Assembly: GCA_964628905.1 (NCBI GenBank)
Contig: CAZVNS010000011.1
Span: forward strand, 1 to 57,081
DNA: 57,081 bases
Origin: JAJPXC01 sp964628905
Lineage (GTDB): Bacteria; Bacteroidota; Bacteroidia; Bacteroidales; Muribaculaceae
Direction: 5' to 3'
Under the pieces are notes generated by a model that saw only the letters and a list, made by a program, of their open reading frames with translations, had not been told where the DNA came from and did no database searches. Positions 23,002-32,206 of the stretch are shown piece by piece (within the stretch, counting starts at the first letter, position 1; each line of letters opens with the position of its first letter). The position numbers were made by a program, and so were the translations under genes.

Positions 23002-25779
23002 ATGTCAGCGAAACACATTGCATTCATCATATCATTAGCTTCATTTAGCGCCATGTCGGCCAATACGGTTGGTGGCTACCGTGTGGTCGGCCCTACCGAA
23101 ACCGACCGCTTCATCACCGAAGTCGACGGTGTGAAGGCGCCGCAAGGTCTTGACGGAAAGATTATTGCCGTGTGGCAGAGCCATGGGTGGTACTTCGAGC
23201 CTAAGCTCAACCGCTGGGAGTGGCAGCGCGCCCGCCTGTTCGGCACCGTCGAGGACCTCTACACACAGACCTACGTGATGCCCTACCTGATGCCGATGTT
23301 GCAGAACGCCGGGGCGTACGTGATGTCGCCCCGCGAGCGCGACACCAACCTCACCGAGATCATCATCGACAACGACGTGGCCCGCGCCGTCGACGGTTAC
23401 CGCGACTCGTCGGCTGCCAAGCGCTGGGGCAAGTCGGGCCTCCCCGGCTTCGCCTACACCACCGAGGCCCTCAAAGAAAATCAGAACCCCTTCCGTGAGG
23501 GCACAGCCCGCCAAGTGGCCACTGTGACCGACCCTTACAAGGCTTCGCGTGCCACATGGGCCGCCGACATACCCCGCGACGATGAATACGCCGTCTACGT
23601 CTCCTACCAGTCGCTCCCCAACAGCGCCAAGGACGCTGAGTACATAGTGCATACCGCCGCCGGCGACCGTCGCTTCCTCGTCAACCAGCAGATGGGCGGC
23701 GGCACATGGGTCTACTTAGGCCACTTCCCCCTGGCCAAAGGTCGTCAGGCCGTGGTAGAACTCACAAACACATCAGCCGATCCCAACGCCGTGGTGACAG
23801 CCGACGCGGTAAAAATCGGCGGCGGCATGGGCAATGTGGCCCGCAAGGTCAAAGAACCGCTCGACCAAATCGATTACCAATATGTGACCAGCGGCTACCC
23901 CCGCTTCACCGAGGGCGCACGCTACTGGCTGCAATGGGCCGGAGCCCCCACTGAGGTCTACACACCCTCTGACAACGTCAACGACTATACCGACGACTAT
24001 AAGAGCCGCGGCGAATGGGTGAACTGGCTCGCCGGCGGCTCATCGGTTCTCCCCGACAAGCAGGGTCTGAAGATACCGGTCGACCTGTCGTTCGCCTTTC
24101 ACTCCGACGCCGGCACCACCACCAACGACGACATCATCGGCACCCTCGGCATCTACTTCACCAACAAGGGTGACAAATACGTAAACGGCACCGACCGCCG
24201 TGCCTCGGGCCGCCTCACCGACTACGTGATGACCGCCATAGTCGACGACATACGCTCGCAATACGAGCCCAACTGGACCCGCCGCGAGATGCGCGACGCC
24301 TCCTACTTCGAGGCCCGTGTGCCCGAAGTGCCCGCTATGCTCCTGGAGCTGCTGTCGCACCAGAACTTCGCCGACATGAAGTACGGTCTCGACCCGACAT
24401 TCCGCTTCACAGTGAGCCGCGCCGTCTACAAGGGGATGCTCAAATTCCTGGCCGAGCGCGACGGCATAAACTATGTGGTGCAGCCCTTAGCCGTAAACTC
24501 CATGAACCTCACCGCCGAGGGCAACAACCACTACACACTGTCGTGGCAACCCACGGTCGACCCGCTGGAAGCCACCGCCAACCCCACAGATTACATCATC
24601 GAGGAGCGCATCAACGATGGCGCTTTCCGCCCCGTGATCACCGTCAACACCCAAGCCTGGACCACCGTGGTTACTGACAGCGACATCCACTCCTACCGAG
24701 TGATAGCCGCCAACGCCGGTGGCCGCTCGTTCCCCTCAGAGGTGATGGCACTGTGCAACATGGGTGACGACCCGGTATTGGTGGTCAACGGCTTCACACG
24801 CATGTCAGGTCCCGACTGGTTCGACTCGGGCGACATCGCCGGCTTCTACCATGAGCGCGACCACGGCGTGCCTTACATCAGCGAGATCGGCTTCATCGGC
24901 GACCAGTTTGAATTCCGCCGCGACATCCCCTGGATGGACGATGACGCCAGCGGCTTCGGCGCCTCACGCGCCAACTACGAGGGCAAGGTGATCGCCGGCA
25001 ACACATTTGATTATATATACACCCACGGCCAAGCCATCCGCAATGCCGGCCGGGGCTTCATATCAGCATCAGTGCAAGCCTACGCCGACGGCCTGGCCAC
25101 ATCTACCACAGTTGACCTTATCTTAGGCAAACAGAAGGAGATAGCAGTGGGTCGCGGAGTCTACGGCACTAAATACAAGACGTTCACCCCTGCGCTCCAG
25201 CAGCGACTCACAGCCCACTGCCAAGGTGGAGGCAACCTGCTGGTAAGCGGTTCGTACATAGCCACCGACTTGTGGGACAACCCCCACTCGTCAGCCGAGA
25301 TAAAGGTCGCCGACCAGCGGTTTGCAGCTGACATCCTCGGCTACAACTGGCGCGTGGGCCAAGCCTCAGTCACCGGCGAAGCCTACCAGGTGCCCTGCCG
25401 CTACGGAGCCTTAAACGGCGGCGGTGAGTACCAATTCTACAACGAGCTCAACTCCGAGGGGTACGCCGTGGAGTCGCCCGACTCATTCTACCCTGCCAAC
25501 GACAACACCACCGCCACCTTCATGCGCTACAAGGAGAACAACCTCATCGCCGGCACAGCCATGGACAACGGCAAGTGGAAAACCCTCGCCGTCGGCTTCC
25601 CCCTCGAGTCAATAAAGTCAGGGGCCGAGCGCGACCATCTGATGAAGGATGCCCTCGACTTCTTCTCCTCACCCCACAAAGTAATCGCCACAGCGGCACC
25701 GGCCAAGGCTACCACCAAGGCCACCGCCACAAAAAAGGGAAAAGGGAAAAGCAAAAAGAGCAAACGAAAAAAGAAATAA
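23002..25779 (+). CDS. Exported Amidase_3-like protein with golvesin-type insert
   Basis: 925 residues with a signal peptide (about 1-20). The fold looks like an N-acetylmuramoyl-L-alanine amidase (Amidase_3) split by an insert. The first half carries SHG (H61) and the VED Glu (E84). The insert (~170-280) is a golvesin/xanthan-lyase-type beta-sandwich (ATWAADIPRDDEYAVYVSYQ, GGGTWVYLGHF). The second half carries FHSDA (H367) and LLELLSHQN (E449). The H-E-H plus Glu pattern fits an active zinc amidase. An Fn3-like domain (~500-590) and a ~310-residue C-terminal domain follow, ending in a Lys-rich tail of about 20 residues. Homologues are often named xanthan lyase. First gene of the salvage train; inferred role is cutting stem peptides from peptidoglycan. 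Confidence 0.85.
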   Translation: MSAKHIAFIISLASFSAMSANTVGGYRVVGPTETDRFITEVDGVKAPQGLDGKIIAVWQSHGWYFEPKLNRWEWQRARLFGTVEDLYTQTYVMPYLMPMLQNAGAYVMSPRERDTNLTEIIIDNDVARAVDGYRDSSAAKRWGKSGLPGFAYTTEALKENQNPFREGTARQVATVTDPYKASRATWAADIPRDDEYAVYVSYQSLPNSAKDAEYIVHTAAGDRRFLVNQQMGGGTWVYLGHFPLAKGRQAVVELTNTSADPNAVVTADAVKIGGGMGNVARKVKEPLDQIDYQYVTSGYPRFTEGARYWLQWAGAPTEVYTPSDNVNDYTDDYKSRGEWVNWLAGGSSVLPDKQGLKIPVDLSFAFHSDAGTTTNDDIIGTLGIYFTNKGDKYVNGTDRRASGRLTDYVMTAIVDDIRSQYEPNWTRREMRDASYFEARVPEVPAMLLELLSHQNFADMKYGLDPTFRFTVSRAVYKGMLKFLAERDGINYVVQPLAVNSMNLTAEGNNHYTLSWQPTVDPLEATANPTDYIIEERINDGAFRPVITVNTQAWTTVVTDSDIHSYRVIAANAGGRSFPSEVMALCNMGDDPVLVVNGFTRMSGPDWFDSGDIAGFYHERDHGVPYISEIGFIGDQFEFRRDIPWMDDDASGFGASRANYEGKVIAGNTFDYIYTHGQAIRNAGRGFISASVQAYADGLATSTTVDLILGKQKEIAVGRGVYGTKYKTFTPALQQRLTAHCQGGGNLLVSGSYIATDLWDNPHSSAEIKVADQRFAADILGYNWRVGQASVTGEAYQVPCRYGALNGGGEYQFYNELNSEGYAVESPDSFYPANDNTTATFMRYKENNLIAGTAMDNGKWKTLAVGFPLESIKSGAERDHLMKDALDFFSSPHKVIATAAPAKATTKATATKKGKGKSKKSKRKKK

Positions 25780-25811
25780 TTTAACCAAAACATAAAAACC
25801 AATCCATTATC

Positions 25812-27281
25812 ATGAAACCAACTATCAGCTGTTTCGTACCCTACATCGACGCTGCCCAGGCCGCAGCCACCGTCGAGGGATTTCTTAAAGAACCCCAAGT
25901 ATGCCAGATCGTGCTGCTCGCCTCAGGCGACGCCGCCCCCATCAAGGGATGCGAGGTGATCAAGATAGACGCCCTCCATTCATCGGCTACAATGAAGGCT
26001 ATCTCCGCTGCCGCCAAGGGCGACTACACATTAATATATACTAAGCACAACACATTGGTCTTAGGCTACAAGGCGCTCGACCGCTTCGTGCAACTCGCCG
26101 AGGACTCTGACGCAGTGATGCTCTACGCCGACCACTACGAGGTCAACGCCGAGGGTAAGCGCTCCAACGCTCCGGTGATTGACTACCAGTTCGGATCGCT
26201 CCGCGACGACTTCGACTTCGGTTCGCTCCTCTTCATCCGCACCGCAGCGCTGAAGAAGGCTGCAGCCGGCATCGACGCCGACTACAAGGCTGCCGGCCTC
26301 TACGACCTGCGTCTGCGCCTGTCGCGCGAAGGCGAGATCTGCCACATCAACGAGTACCTCTACGACGACGTGGAGACCGACAACCGCAAGTCGGGCGAGA
26401 AGATTTTTGACTACGTTGACCCCAAGAACCGCGGCACCCAGATTGAGATGGAGCAGGCTTGTACCGCCCACCTCAAGGCTATCGGCGGCTACCTCGCTCC
26501 CGAGTTCGACACCATCGAGTTCAACAAGGGCAACTTCGAGGTTGAGGCATCGGTAATCATTCCAGTGCGCAACCGCATCCGCACCATCCGCGATGCCATC
26601 AACTCAGTGTTGATGCAGAAGACCGACTTCCCCTTCAACATCATCGTGGTCGACAACCTTTCGACCGACGGCACCTCCGAGGCCATCGAGGAGTATAAGG
26701 ACGACCCCCGCGTGATCCACGTGATCCCCGAGCGTAAGGACCTCGGCATCGGCGGCTGCTGGAACCTCGGCGCCAACCACCCCAAGTGCGGTAAGTTCGC
26801 CATCCAGCTCGACTCCGACGACGTTTACGCCGACGAGACCACCCTGGCCAAGGTTGTGAAAGCATTCCACGATCAGAACTGCGGCATGGTCGTTGGCACC
26901 TACATGCTCACCGACATCAACAAGCAGATGATACCCCCCGGCGTGATCGACCACAAAGAGTGGACACCCGAGAATGGCCGCAACAACGCCCTGCGCATCA
27001 ACGGTCTGGGCGCACCCCGCGCATTCTACACCCCGCTGCTGCGTGAGCTCCCCCTCCCCAACACCTGCTACGGCGAGGACTACGCCGAAGGCCTGGCCGT
27101 GAGCCGCAACTACCAGATTGGCCGCATCTGGGACGTAATATACCTGTGCCGCCGCTGGGAGGACAACTCCGACGCCGCCCTCGACCGCAACAAGATGAAC
27201 GCCAACAACCTCTACAAAGACCGCATCCGCACCTGGGAGCTCCAGGCCCGCATAGCCAAAAACCGCAAAAATGGCGAATAA
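25812..27281 (+). CDS. Two-domain family 2 glycosyltransferase
   Basis: 489 residues, no signal peptide or membrane helix. The C-terminal half (from ~246) is a canonical GT-A fold of family 2: VEASVIIPVRNRIRTIRDAI, NIIVVDNLSTDGTSEAIEEY, and the metal motif DSDD (334-337), then a GEDYAEGLAVSRNY segment. The N-terminal ~230 residues look like a second, degenerate GT2 domain (ISCFVPYIDAAQAAATVEGFL, VMLYADHYEV) without a clean DxD. The product and acceptor are unknown. It overlaps the next gene by 11 bases, so the two are likely coupled. Why a glycosyltransferase sits in a salvage train is not explained. Confidence 0.88.
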   Translation: MKPTISCFVPYIDAAQAAATVEGFLKEPQVCQIVLLASGDAAPIKGCEVIKIDALHSSATMKAISAAAKGDYTLIYTKHNTLVLGYKALDRFVQLAEDSDAVMLYADHYEVNAEGKRSNAPVIDYQFGSLRDDFDFGSLLFIRTAALKKAAAGIDADYKAAGLYDLRLRLSREGEICHINEYLYDDVETDNRKSGEKIFDYVDPKNRGTQIEMEQACTAHLKAIGGYLAPEFDTIEFNKGNFEVEASVIIPVRNRIRTIRDAINSVLMQKTDFPFNIIVVDNLSTDGTSEAIEEYKDDPRVIHVIPERKDLGIGGCWNLGANHPKCGKFAIQLDSDDVYADETTLAKVVKAFHDQNCGMVVGTYMLTDINKQMIPPGVIDHKEWTPENGRNNALRINGLGAPRAFYTPLLRELPLPNTCYGEDYAEGLAVSRNYQIGRIWDVIYLCRRWEDNSDAALDRNKMNANNLYKDRIRTWELQARIAKNRKNGE

Positions 27282-28212
27282 CAGCATACGACAGGGCGTC
27301 GAGCAACTTCTCGCCTCACAGCTTACCGAGTGGCCCACCGCCGCCGGCAACTTTGAGGCGCTGAAGGGCGTCAAGACCAAGGAGATTGACGTCGACGGTA
27401 TGAAGGTGAAAGTGCAGTTCAACCCCGCACGCATCGTATCGTCAGGCGCCAAGGTCGACGCAAAGACCATCAAGGAGCGCAAATGCTTCCTTTGCGCCGC
27501 CAACCGCCCCGACGTGCAGCGAGGCATCGAATGGGGCGACCACTATGTGGTGCTGATCAACCCCTTCCCCATCTTCCCCCGCCACTTCACCATCCCCGAC
27601 GTAAGCCACACCGACCAGCTCATCAACGGCCGTATCGCCGACATGATGCGCCTGGCAGCCGCGATGGAGGGTTACACAGTGTTCTACAACGGCCCATTCT
27701 GCGGTGCGTCGGCCCCCGACCACATGCACTTTCAGGCCGGCAACACCGACTTCCTCACCGTGGCACAGGCCGTGCACGACACCGCCCGCCGCGAGCCCAT
27801 CGAGGTCGACATGCGAGGCTCGCTCTCGCTGGTCAAAGGCCTCCCCTACCCCATATTCATGATCAATGCCGTCGATATGGACTATGGGCAGCAGCTCTTC
27901 GACAAACTCTATGCCGCCCTCCCCGTACAGGAAGGTCACCGCGAGCCCATGCTCAACCTGCTCTGCTACGCCCACGACGGCTCAGTGACCCTGCTGGTGA
28001 TACCCCGCAAGCGCCACCGTCCGTCGTTCTACGGCACTGAGGGTGAAGGCACAATGCTCATCTCACCCGCATCGGTCGACCTCGGTGGCGTGTTCATCAC
28101 CCCCCTGGAGAAAGACTTCAACGCTTTTGACGCCGACACCGCTCGCCGCCTCTACTACGAGCTCTGCCTGAGCCACGACGAAGCCCAAGCTATCGCCGAC
28201 CAACTCAAATAG
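27271..28212 (+). CDS. HIT/GalT-fold protein (DUF4922 type)
   Basis: 313 residues, cytoplasmic. A Cys pair CFLC (72-75), the FPRHFTIPD segment (102-110) and PDHMHFQAG with the HxHxQ motif (H151, H153, Q155) match the HIT/GalT superfamily, whose histidine forms a nucleotidyl intermediate. Plant GDP-galactose phosphorylase and GalT are relatives. I assign nucleotidyltransferase or nucleotide-sugar phosphorylase activity from the motif only. It starts inside the end of the GT2 gene (ATG 27271, GT2 stop 27281), so the pair could make or recycle an NDP-sugar and use it. Confidence 0.8.
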   Translation: MANNSIRQGVEQLLASQLTEWPTAAGNFEALKGVKTKEIDVDGMKVKVQFNPARIVSSGAKVDAKTIKERKCFLCAANRPDVQRGIEWGDHYVVLINPFPIFPRHFTIPDVSHTDQLINGRIADMMRLAAAMEGYTVFYNGPFCGASAPDHMHFQAGNTDFLTVAQAVHDTARREPIEVDMRGSLSLVKGLPYPIFMINAVDMDYGQQLFDKLYAALPVQEGHREPMLNLLCYAHDGSVTLLVIPRKRHRPSFYGTEGEGTMLISPASVDLGGVFITPLEKDFNAFDADTARRLYYELCLSHDEAQAIADQLK

Positions 28213-28234
28213 TTCTTATAAACCTTACCGCCCA

Positions 28235-29548
28235 ATGCAACAACCACTTATCAAAGTAGGCATAATGTCAGCCCCACAGATCAGCTTCAAGCTCATCGGC
28301 CCATATCGATGCCAAGGAGCTATCGTAGAGGGTGACTTCCAAGCCCAAATTGCCGACGGGATCATCACCACCGGCGAACTCTCAGGCCGCACCCTCGAAT
28401 TCAAGGCCGACTCCGCGGAGTCGCTGATCGAACTGTGCGACGTGACCATCGGAGTCAACTTCCATTGGGAGCGTAAGGAGAACCAGCGCTTCGCCGGCGA
28501 CCTGCGCCTGATCATCGAGGGTGACAAGGTGACAGCCATCAACATCCTCCCCGTCGAGGACTACCTCTGCTCGGTGATCTCATCGGAAATGAGCGCCACA
28601 GCCTCCAAGGAGCTGCTCGAAGCCCACGCCGTGATTTCGCGCAGCTGGCTCTTGGCACAAATCGACAAAGACGCCACCGCCGCAGGCAAGACGCGCTACC
28701 CCAACCCCGAAGTCGACACCGACCGGGAGCTGATACGCTGGTACGACCGCGACGACCACGTCAACTTCGACGTGTGCGCCGACGACCACTGCCAGCGCTA
28801 TCAGGGCGTGACGCGCCAGACCACCCCCAAGGTCGAGCAGGCCGTGCGCGCCACCGCCGGCCAGGTGCTAATGGCCGACGGCAAGCTGTGCGACGCACGC
28901 TTCTCGAAGTGCTGCGGAGGCGTGTTCGAGCGCTTCGACAACTGCTGGGAGCCGGTCAACCACTCCTATCTGCAACCCCTGCGCGACTCCGTGGGCGAGC
29001 ACGACTTCCCCGACCTGACCATCGAGGCCAACGCCCGCGAATGGATCTTAGGTCGCCCCGCAGCCTTCTGCAACACCGCCGACGCTCACATCCTGTCGCA
29101 AGTGCTCAACAACTACGACCAGGAGACCACCGACTTCTACCGTTGGGAGGTGACCTACACAGCCGACGAGTTGTCGCAGCTGGTCAAGGAGCGTTCAGGC
29201 ATCGACTACGGGCGCATCATCGCCCTGGAGCCGGTGGCACGCGGCACCTCAGGCCGACTGTGGAAGCTGCGCATCGTGGGCACCAAGCGCACCCGCGTCA
29301 TAGGCAAGGAGCTGGAGATACGCCGCACACTCTCACCAAGCCACCTCTACAGCTCGGCCTTCGTGGTCGAGGCTCACGAGCCCGACCAGAGCGGCCACCC
29401 CGCAGGGTTCACCCTTCGCGGCGGCGGCTGGGGTCACGGCGTGGGACTGTGCCAAATCGGAGCCGCCGTCATGGGATCGCTCGGCTACGACTACCAGACA
29501 ATCCTCAAACACTACTTCGTAGGAGCCCAAATCACACAATCATATTAA
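28235..29548 (+). CDS. SpoIID/LytB-domain protein without signal peptide
   Basis: 437 residues. The SpoIID domain covers about 85-420: LPVEDYLCSVISSEM with conserved acidic E108 and E118, ELLEAHAVISRSWLLAQI, a Cys-containing KCCGGVFE segment, and the C-terminal hallmark GGGWGHGVGLCQIGA (396-410). SpoIID enzymes are lytic transglycosylases that cut peptide-free glycan strands, normally outside the cell. Here the N terminus (MQQPLIKVGIMSAPQISF) has no basic-hydrophobic signal, so a cytoplasmic place is likely. Placed directly before an AmpG-like permease, it could process imported glycan fragments. That is inference. Confidence 0.87.
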   Translation: MQQPLIKVGIMSAPQISFKLIGPYRCQGAIVEGDFQAQIADGIITTGELSGRTLEFKADSAESLIELCDVTIGVNFHWERKENQRFAGDLRLIIEGDKVTAINILPVEDYLCSVISSEMSATASKELLEAHAVISRSWLLAQIDKDATAAGKTRYPNPEVDTDRELIRWYDRDDHVNFDVCADDHCQRYQGVTRQTTPKVEQAVRATAGQVLMADGKLCDARFSKCCGGVFERFDNCWEPVNHSYLQPLRDSVGEHDFPDLTIEANAREWILGRPAAFCNTADAHILSQVLNNYDQETTDFYRWEVTYTADELSQLVKERSGIDYGRIIALEPVARGTSGRLWKLRIVGTKRTRVIGKELEIRRTLSPSHLYSSAFVVEAHEPDQSGHPAGFTLRGGGWGHGVGLCQIGAAVMGSLGYDYQTILKHYFVGAQITQSY

Positions 29549-29592
29549 ATACTCTAAGCCAATCAATACCCCGACCAATCACACATTAAGCA

Positions 29593-30954
29593 ATGAAGAA
29601 AGCAACCAAACGCAACCCCTGGGCATGGATCCCCACCCTCTACTTCGCCCAAGGCATACCATACTTCGCCGTCAACATGATCTCGGTGATGATGTTCAAG
29701 CGACTGGGCATGTCAAACACCGACATCGCCCTCTACACAGGCTGGCTCTACCTCCCCTGGGTGATCAAGCCCTTCTGGAGCCCCATCGTCGACGTGCTCA
29801 AGACCAAACGCTGGTGGACTGTAGTGATGCAGATTATTGTGGCCTTAGCCCTGGCCGGCGTGGCCTTCACCATCCCCACCAACGGCGTCAACGTGCTGCC
29901 GGAGTCGCTGACTGTCACCGACGCACCGGTAAGCCTTTTCTCAATATGCCTCGCCATTTTCTGGATCATGGCCTTCGCTTCGGCCACACATGATATAGCA
30001 TCCGACGGTTTCTACATGCTGGCGCTTAACACCCACGAGCAGAGCTTGTTTGTGGGTATCCGCTCCACATTCTACCGCTGCGCCTCTATCCTTGGTCAGG
30101 GCGGTCTTGTGGCACTGGCCGGCTATCTTGAGACATCGACCAACAACATCCCTACGGCATGGGTTACCACATTCGCCTGCATGGCTGTGTTCTTCGGCAT
30201 CGTCGCCATCTATCACCTGGTGATACTCCCCTACCCCACATCCGACAAACCCCAAGTGGATGAGAGCGGTAAGGCCGGCGTGGGCGCGATCCTCAAGTCG
30301 TTTGTCGACTCATTCGCCACATTCTTCAAGAAGCCCCATGTGGTCATCGCCATTCTATTCATGCTCCTCTACCGCTTGCCCGAGGCGCAGCTGATCAAAC
30401 TCATCCAACCCTTCCTGGTTGACCCCGTCAATGCCGGAGGTCTTGGTCTGTCGACAGCTCAGGTGGGTATCGCTTACGGCACAATCGGTGTAATTGGTCT
30501 GACTATTGGTGGTATCATCGGAGGTATCTGCGCATCGGCCGGCGGCTTGAAGAAGTGGATCTGGCCCATGGCTCTGTGCATCTCGCTCAACTCCATCGTC
30601 TACATCTATCTGAGCGCCGTGGCTCCGAGCGTCGACACACTCATTGGCCAAATCACCATCTATTCATGCGTGTTCCTTGATCAGTTCGGCTACGGCTTCG
30701 GCTTCACAGCATTCATGCTCTTCATGATGTACTTCGCCGACGGCCCCTACAAGACTTCGCACTACGCCATCTGCACCGCCTTCATGGCTCTGGGCATGAT
30801 GCTCCCCGGCATGATCGCCGGCGCCGTTGAGGAGGCTCTTGGCTACAATAAATTCTTCTGGTATGTGCTCTGCTGCACATTCGCAACTTGGGGTGTGACC
30901 GCACTTGTTTACCGCCACATCGACCCCAGCTACGGCCGCAAAGGCCCAAAATAA
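29593..30954 (+). CDS. AmpG-like MFS muropeptide permease
   Basis: 453-residue major facilitator with 12 or so membrane segments. AmpG-type sequence includes GIPYFAVNMISVMMFKRLGMSNTDIALYTGWLYLPWVIKPFWSP in pieces, SATHDIASDGFYMLAL (AmpG-like AxxDxAxDxxY) and LYRLPEAQLIKLIQPFL. In Gram-negative bacteria AmpG imports GlcNAc-anhydroMurNAc muropeptides for recycling. The substrate here is inferred from the family and from NamZ and MurQ in the same gene train. It is 11 bases upstream of the NamZ gene. Confidence 0.85.
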   Translation: MKKATKRNPWAWIPTLYFAQGIPYFAVNMISVMMFKRLGMSNTDIALYTGWLYLPWVIKPFWSPIVDVLKTKRWWTVVMQIIVALALAGVAFTIPTNGVNVLPESLTVTDAPVSLFSICLAIFWIMAFASATHDIASDGFYMLALNTHEQSLFVGIRSTFYRCASILGQGGLVALAGYLETSTNNIPTAWVTTFACMAVFFGIVAIYHLVILPYPTSDKPQVDESGKAGVGAILKSFVDSFATFFKKPHVVIAILFMLLYRLPEAQLIKLIQPFLVDPVNAGGLGLSTAQVGIAYGTIGVIGLTIGGIIGGICASAGGLKKWIWPMALCISLNSIVYIYLSAVAPSVDTLIGQITIYSCVFLDQFGYGFGFTAFMLFMMYFADGPYKTSHYAICTAFMALGMMLPGMIAGAVEEALGYNKFFWYVLCCTFATWGVTALVYRHIDPSYGRKGPK

Positions 30955-30965
30955 CACCAATCGCA

Positions 30966-32192
30966 ATGAAGAAGATAATTTGCTCGATCATAGCAGCCAC
31001 TGCCGTTGTGGGCATGTCGGCGCAAGTGAAGCCCGGCATCGAAGTGCTGCGCGACAATGGTTTCGCACAGCTGCAAGGGAAGCGCGTGGGTCTGATCACC
31101 AACCCCACCGGCGTTGACAACAACCTCAAGTCGACTATCGACATTCTCCACGAGGCACCGGGTGTGACCCTCACCGCCCTATACTCGCCGGAGCATGGTG
31201 TGCGCGGCGACGTACACGCCGGTGATGCCGTTGAGACCTACGTGGACCCCGCAACTGGCGTCACCGTCTACTCAATCTTCGGCAAAACCACCAAGCCCAC
31301 CCCCGAGATGCTCAAAGATATCGACGTGCTGGTCTACGACATCCAGGATATCGGCTGCCGCAGCTACACATTCATCTCCACCATGGGTGAAGCCATGGAA
31401 GCCTGCGCCGAGAATGGCAAGGACTTCATGGTGCTCGACCGCCCCAATCCCGTGAGCGGCAACAAGGTGGAGGGATGCCTGGTAGAGGACGGCTACACAT
31501 CGTTCGTAAGCCGCTTCCCGATCCCCTACCTCTACGCTTTGACCCCCGGCGAGTTGGCTCAGATGCTCAACCAGGAGGGCATGCTCAAGGATGGCGAGAA
31601 GGTCAACCTCACAGTAGTGCCCATGGAGGGGTGGAAGCGCGACATGTCGTTCGCCGACACCGGCATGCCCTGGATACTCCCCTCCCCCCACATCCCCAAC
31701 CCTGAGACCGGCATCATGTACCCCGTGACCGGCATCTTAGGCGAACTCTACTGCATGTCAATCGGCGTGGGCTACACCCTCCCCTTCAAGATGGTGGCCG
31801 CTCCCTGGATTGACGGTCAGGAGCTGAGCCGCCGCCTGAACGCCCTGAAGCTCCCCGGCCTGCAGTTCCGCCCCATCTCGGCAAAGCCCTTCTACTCCAC
31901 CTTCAAGGGTGAGAATGTGTCGGGCGTCGAGATCTACGTCACCGACAAGGAGCAGGCTCCGCTGTCGCTGACCCAGTTCTACATCATGCAGGAGCTGGCC
32001 GACATGTACCCCGACAAGAAGGCCTTCGACATCGGCGACAAGTCGCGCTACAAGATGTTCGATAAAGTCACCGGTTCACCCGAGATCCGCACACGCTTCA
32101 CCAATAACTACCGCGTGGACAACATCATCGACTACTGGACCAAGGACGATGCCGCCTTCAAAATCCAGAAAGCTAAATATCACCTGTATTAA
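30966..32192 (+). CDS. namZ: Exo-beta-N-acetylmuramidase NamZ (DUF1343)
   Basis: 408 residues with a signal peptide (MKKIICSIIAATAVVGMSAQ), so periplasmic or secreted. It is a DUF1343 protein, the family whose B. subtilis and T. forsythia members release MurNAc from the non-reducing end of peptidoglycan fragments. Conserved motifs are GKRVGLITNPTGVD, LYSPEHGVRG (72-81), VLVYDIQDIGCRSYTFISTM, and VLDRPNPVSGNKVEG. I start at ATG 30966; the frame extends upstream into the permease end with no similarity. It sits directly between the AmpG-like permease and a lactate dehydrogenase, in line with a MurNAc-releasing step. Confidence 0.93.
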   Translation: MKKIICSIIAATAVVGMSAQVKPGIEVLRDNGFAQLQGKRVGLITNPTGVDNNLKSTIDILHEAPGVTLTALYSPEHGVRGDVHAGDAVETYVDPATGVTVYSIFGKTTKPTPEMLKDIDVLVYDIQDIGCRSYTFISTMGEAMEACAENGKDFMVLDRPNPVSGNKVEGCLVEDGYTSFVSRFPIPYLYALTPGELAQMLNQEGMLKDGEKVNLTVVPMEGWKRDMSFADTGMPWILPSPHIPNPETGIMYPVTGILGELYCMSIGVGYTLPFKMVAAPWIDGQELSRRLNALKLPGLQFRPISAKPFYSTFKGENVSGVEIYVTDKEQAPLSLTQFYIMQELADMYPDKKAFDIGDKSRYKMFDKVTGSPEIRTRFTNNYRVDNIIDYWTKDDAAFKIQKAKYHLY

Positions 32193-32206
32193 AACTCTAC
32201 TCCCCA

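Noticed and set aside
26604..27527. 307-residue open frame antisense to the GT2 and HIT/GalT genes
   Set aside because: It crosses two real coupled genes and has no motif of its own.
27271..28212. MurNAc-1-phosphate uridylyltransferase (MurU) role for the HIT/GalT-fold gene
   Set aside because: MurU is of another nucleotidyltransferase fold with a GxG...R...K motif, which is not present; the HxHxQ motif points to GalT/HIT instead.
28774..29589. Arg-rich 271-residue frame overlapping the SpoIID-like gene
   Set aside because: Shifted-frame shadow; the composition is typical of GC-rich frame shifts and the SpoIID motifs are in the other frame.
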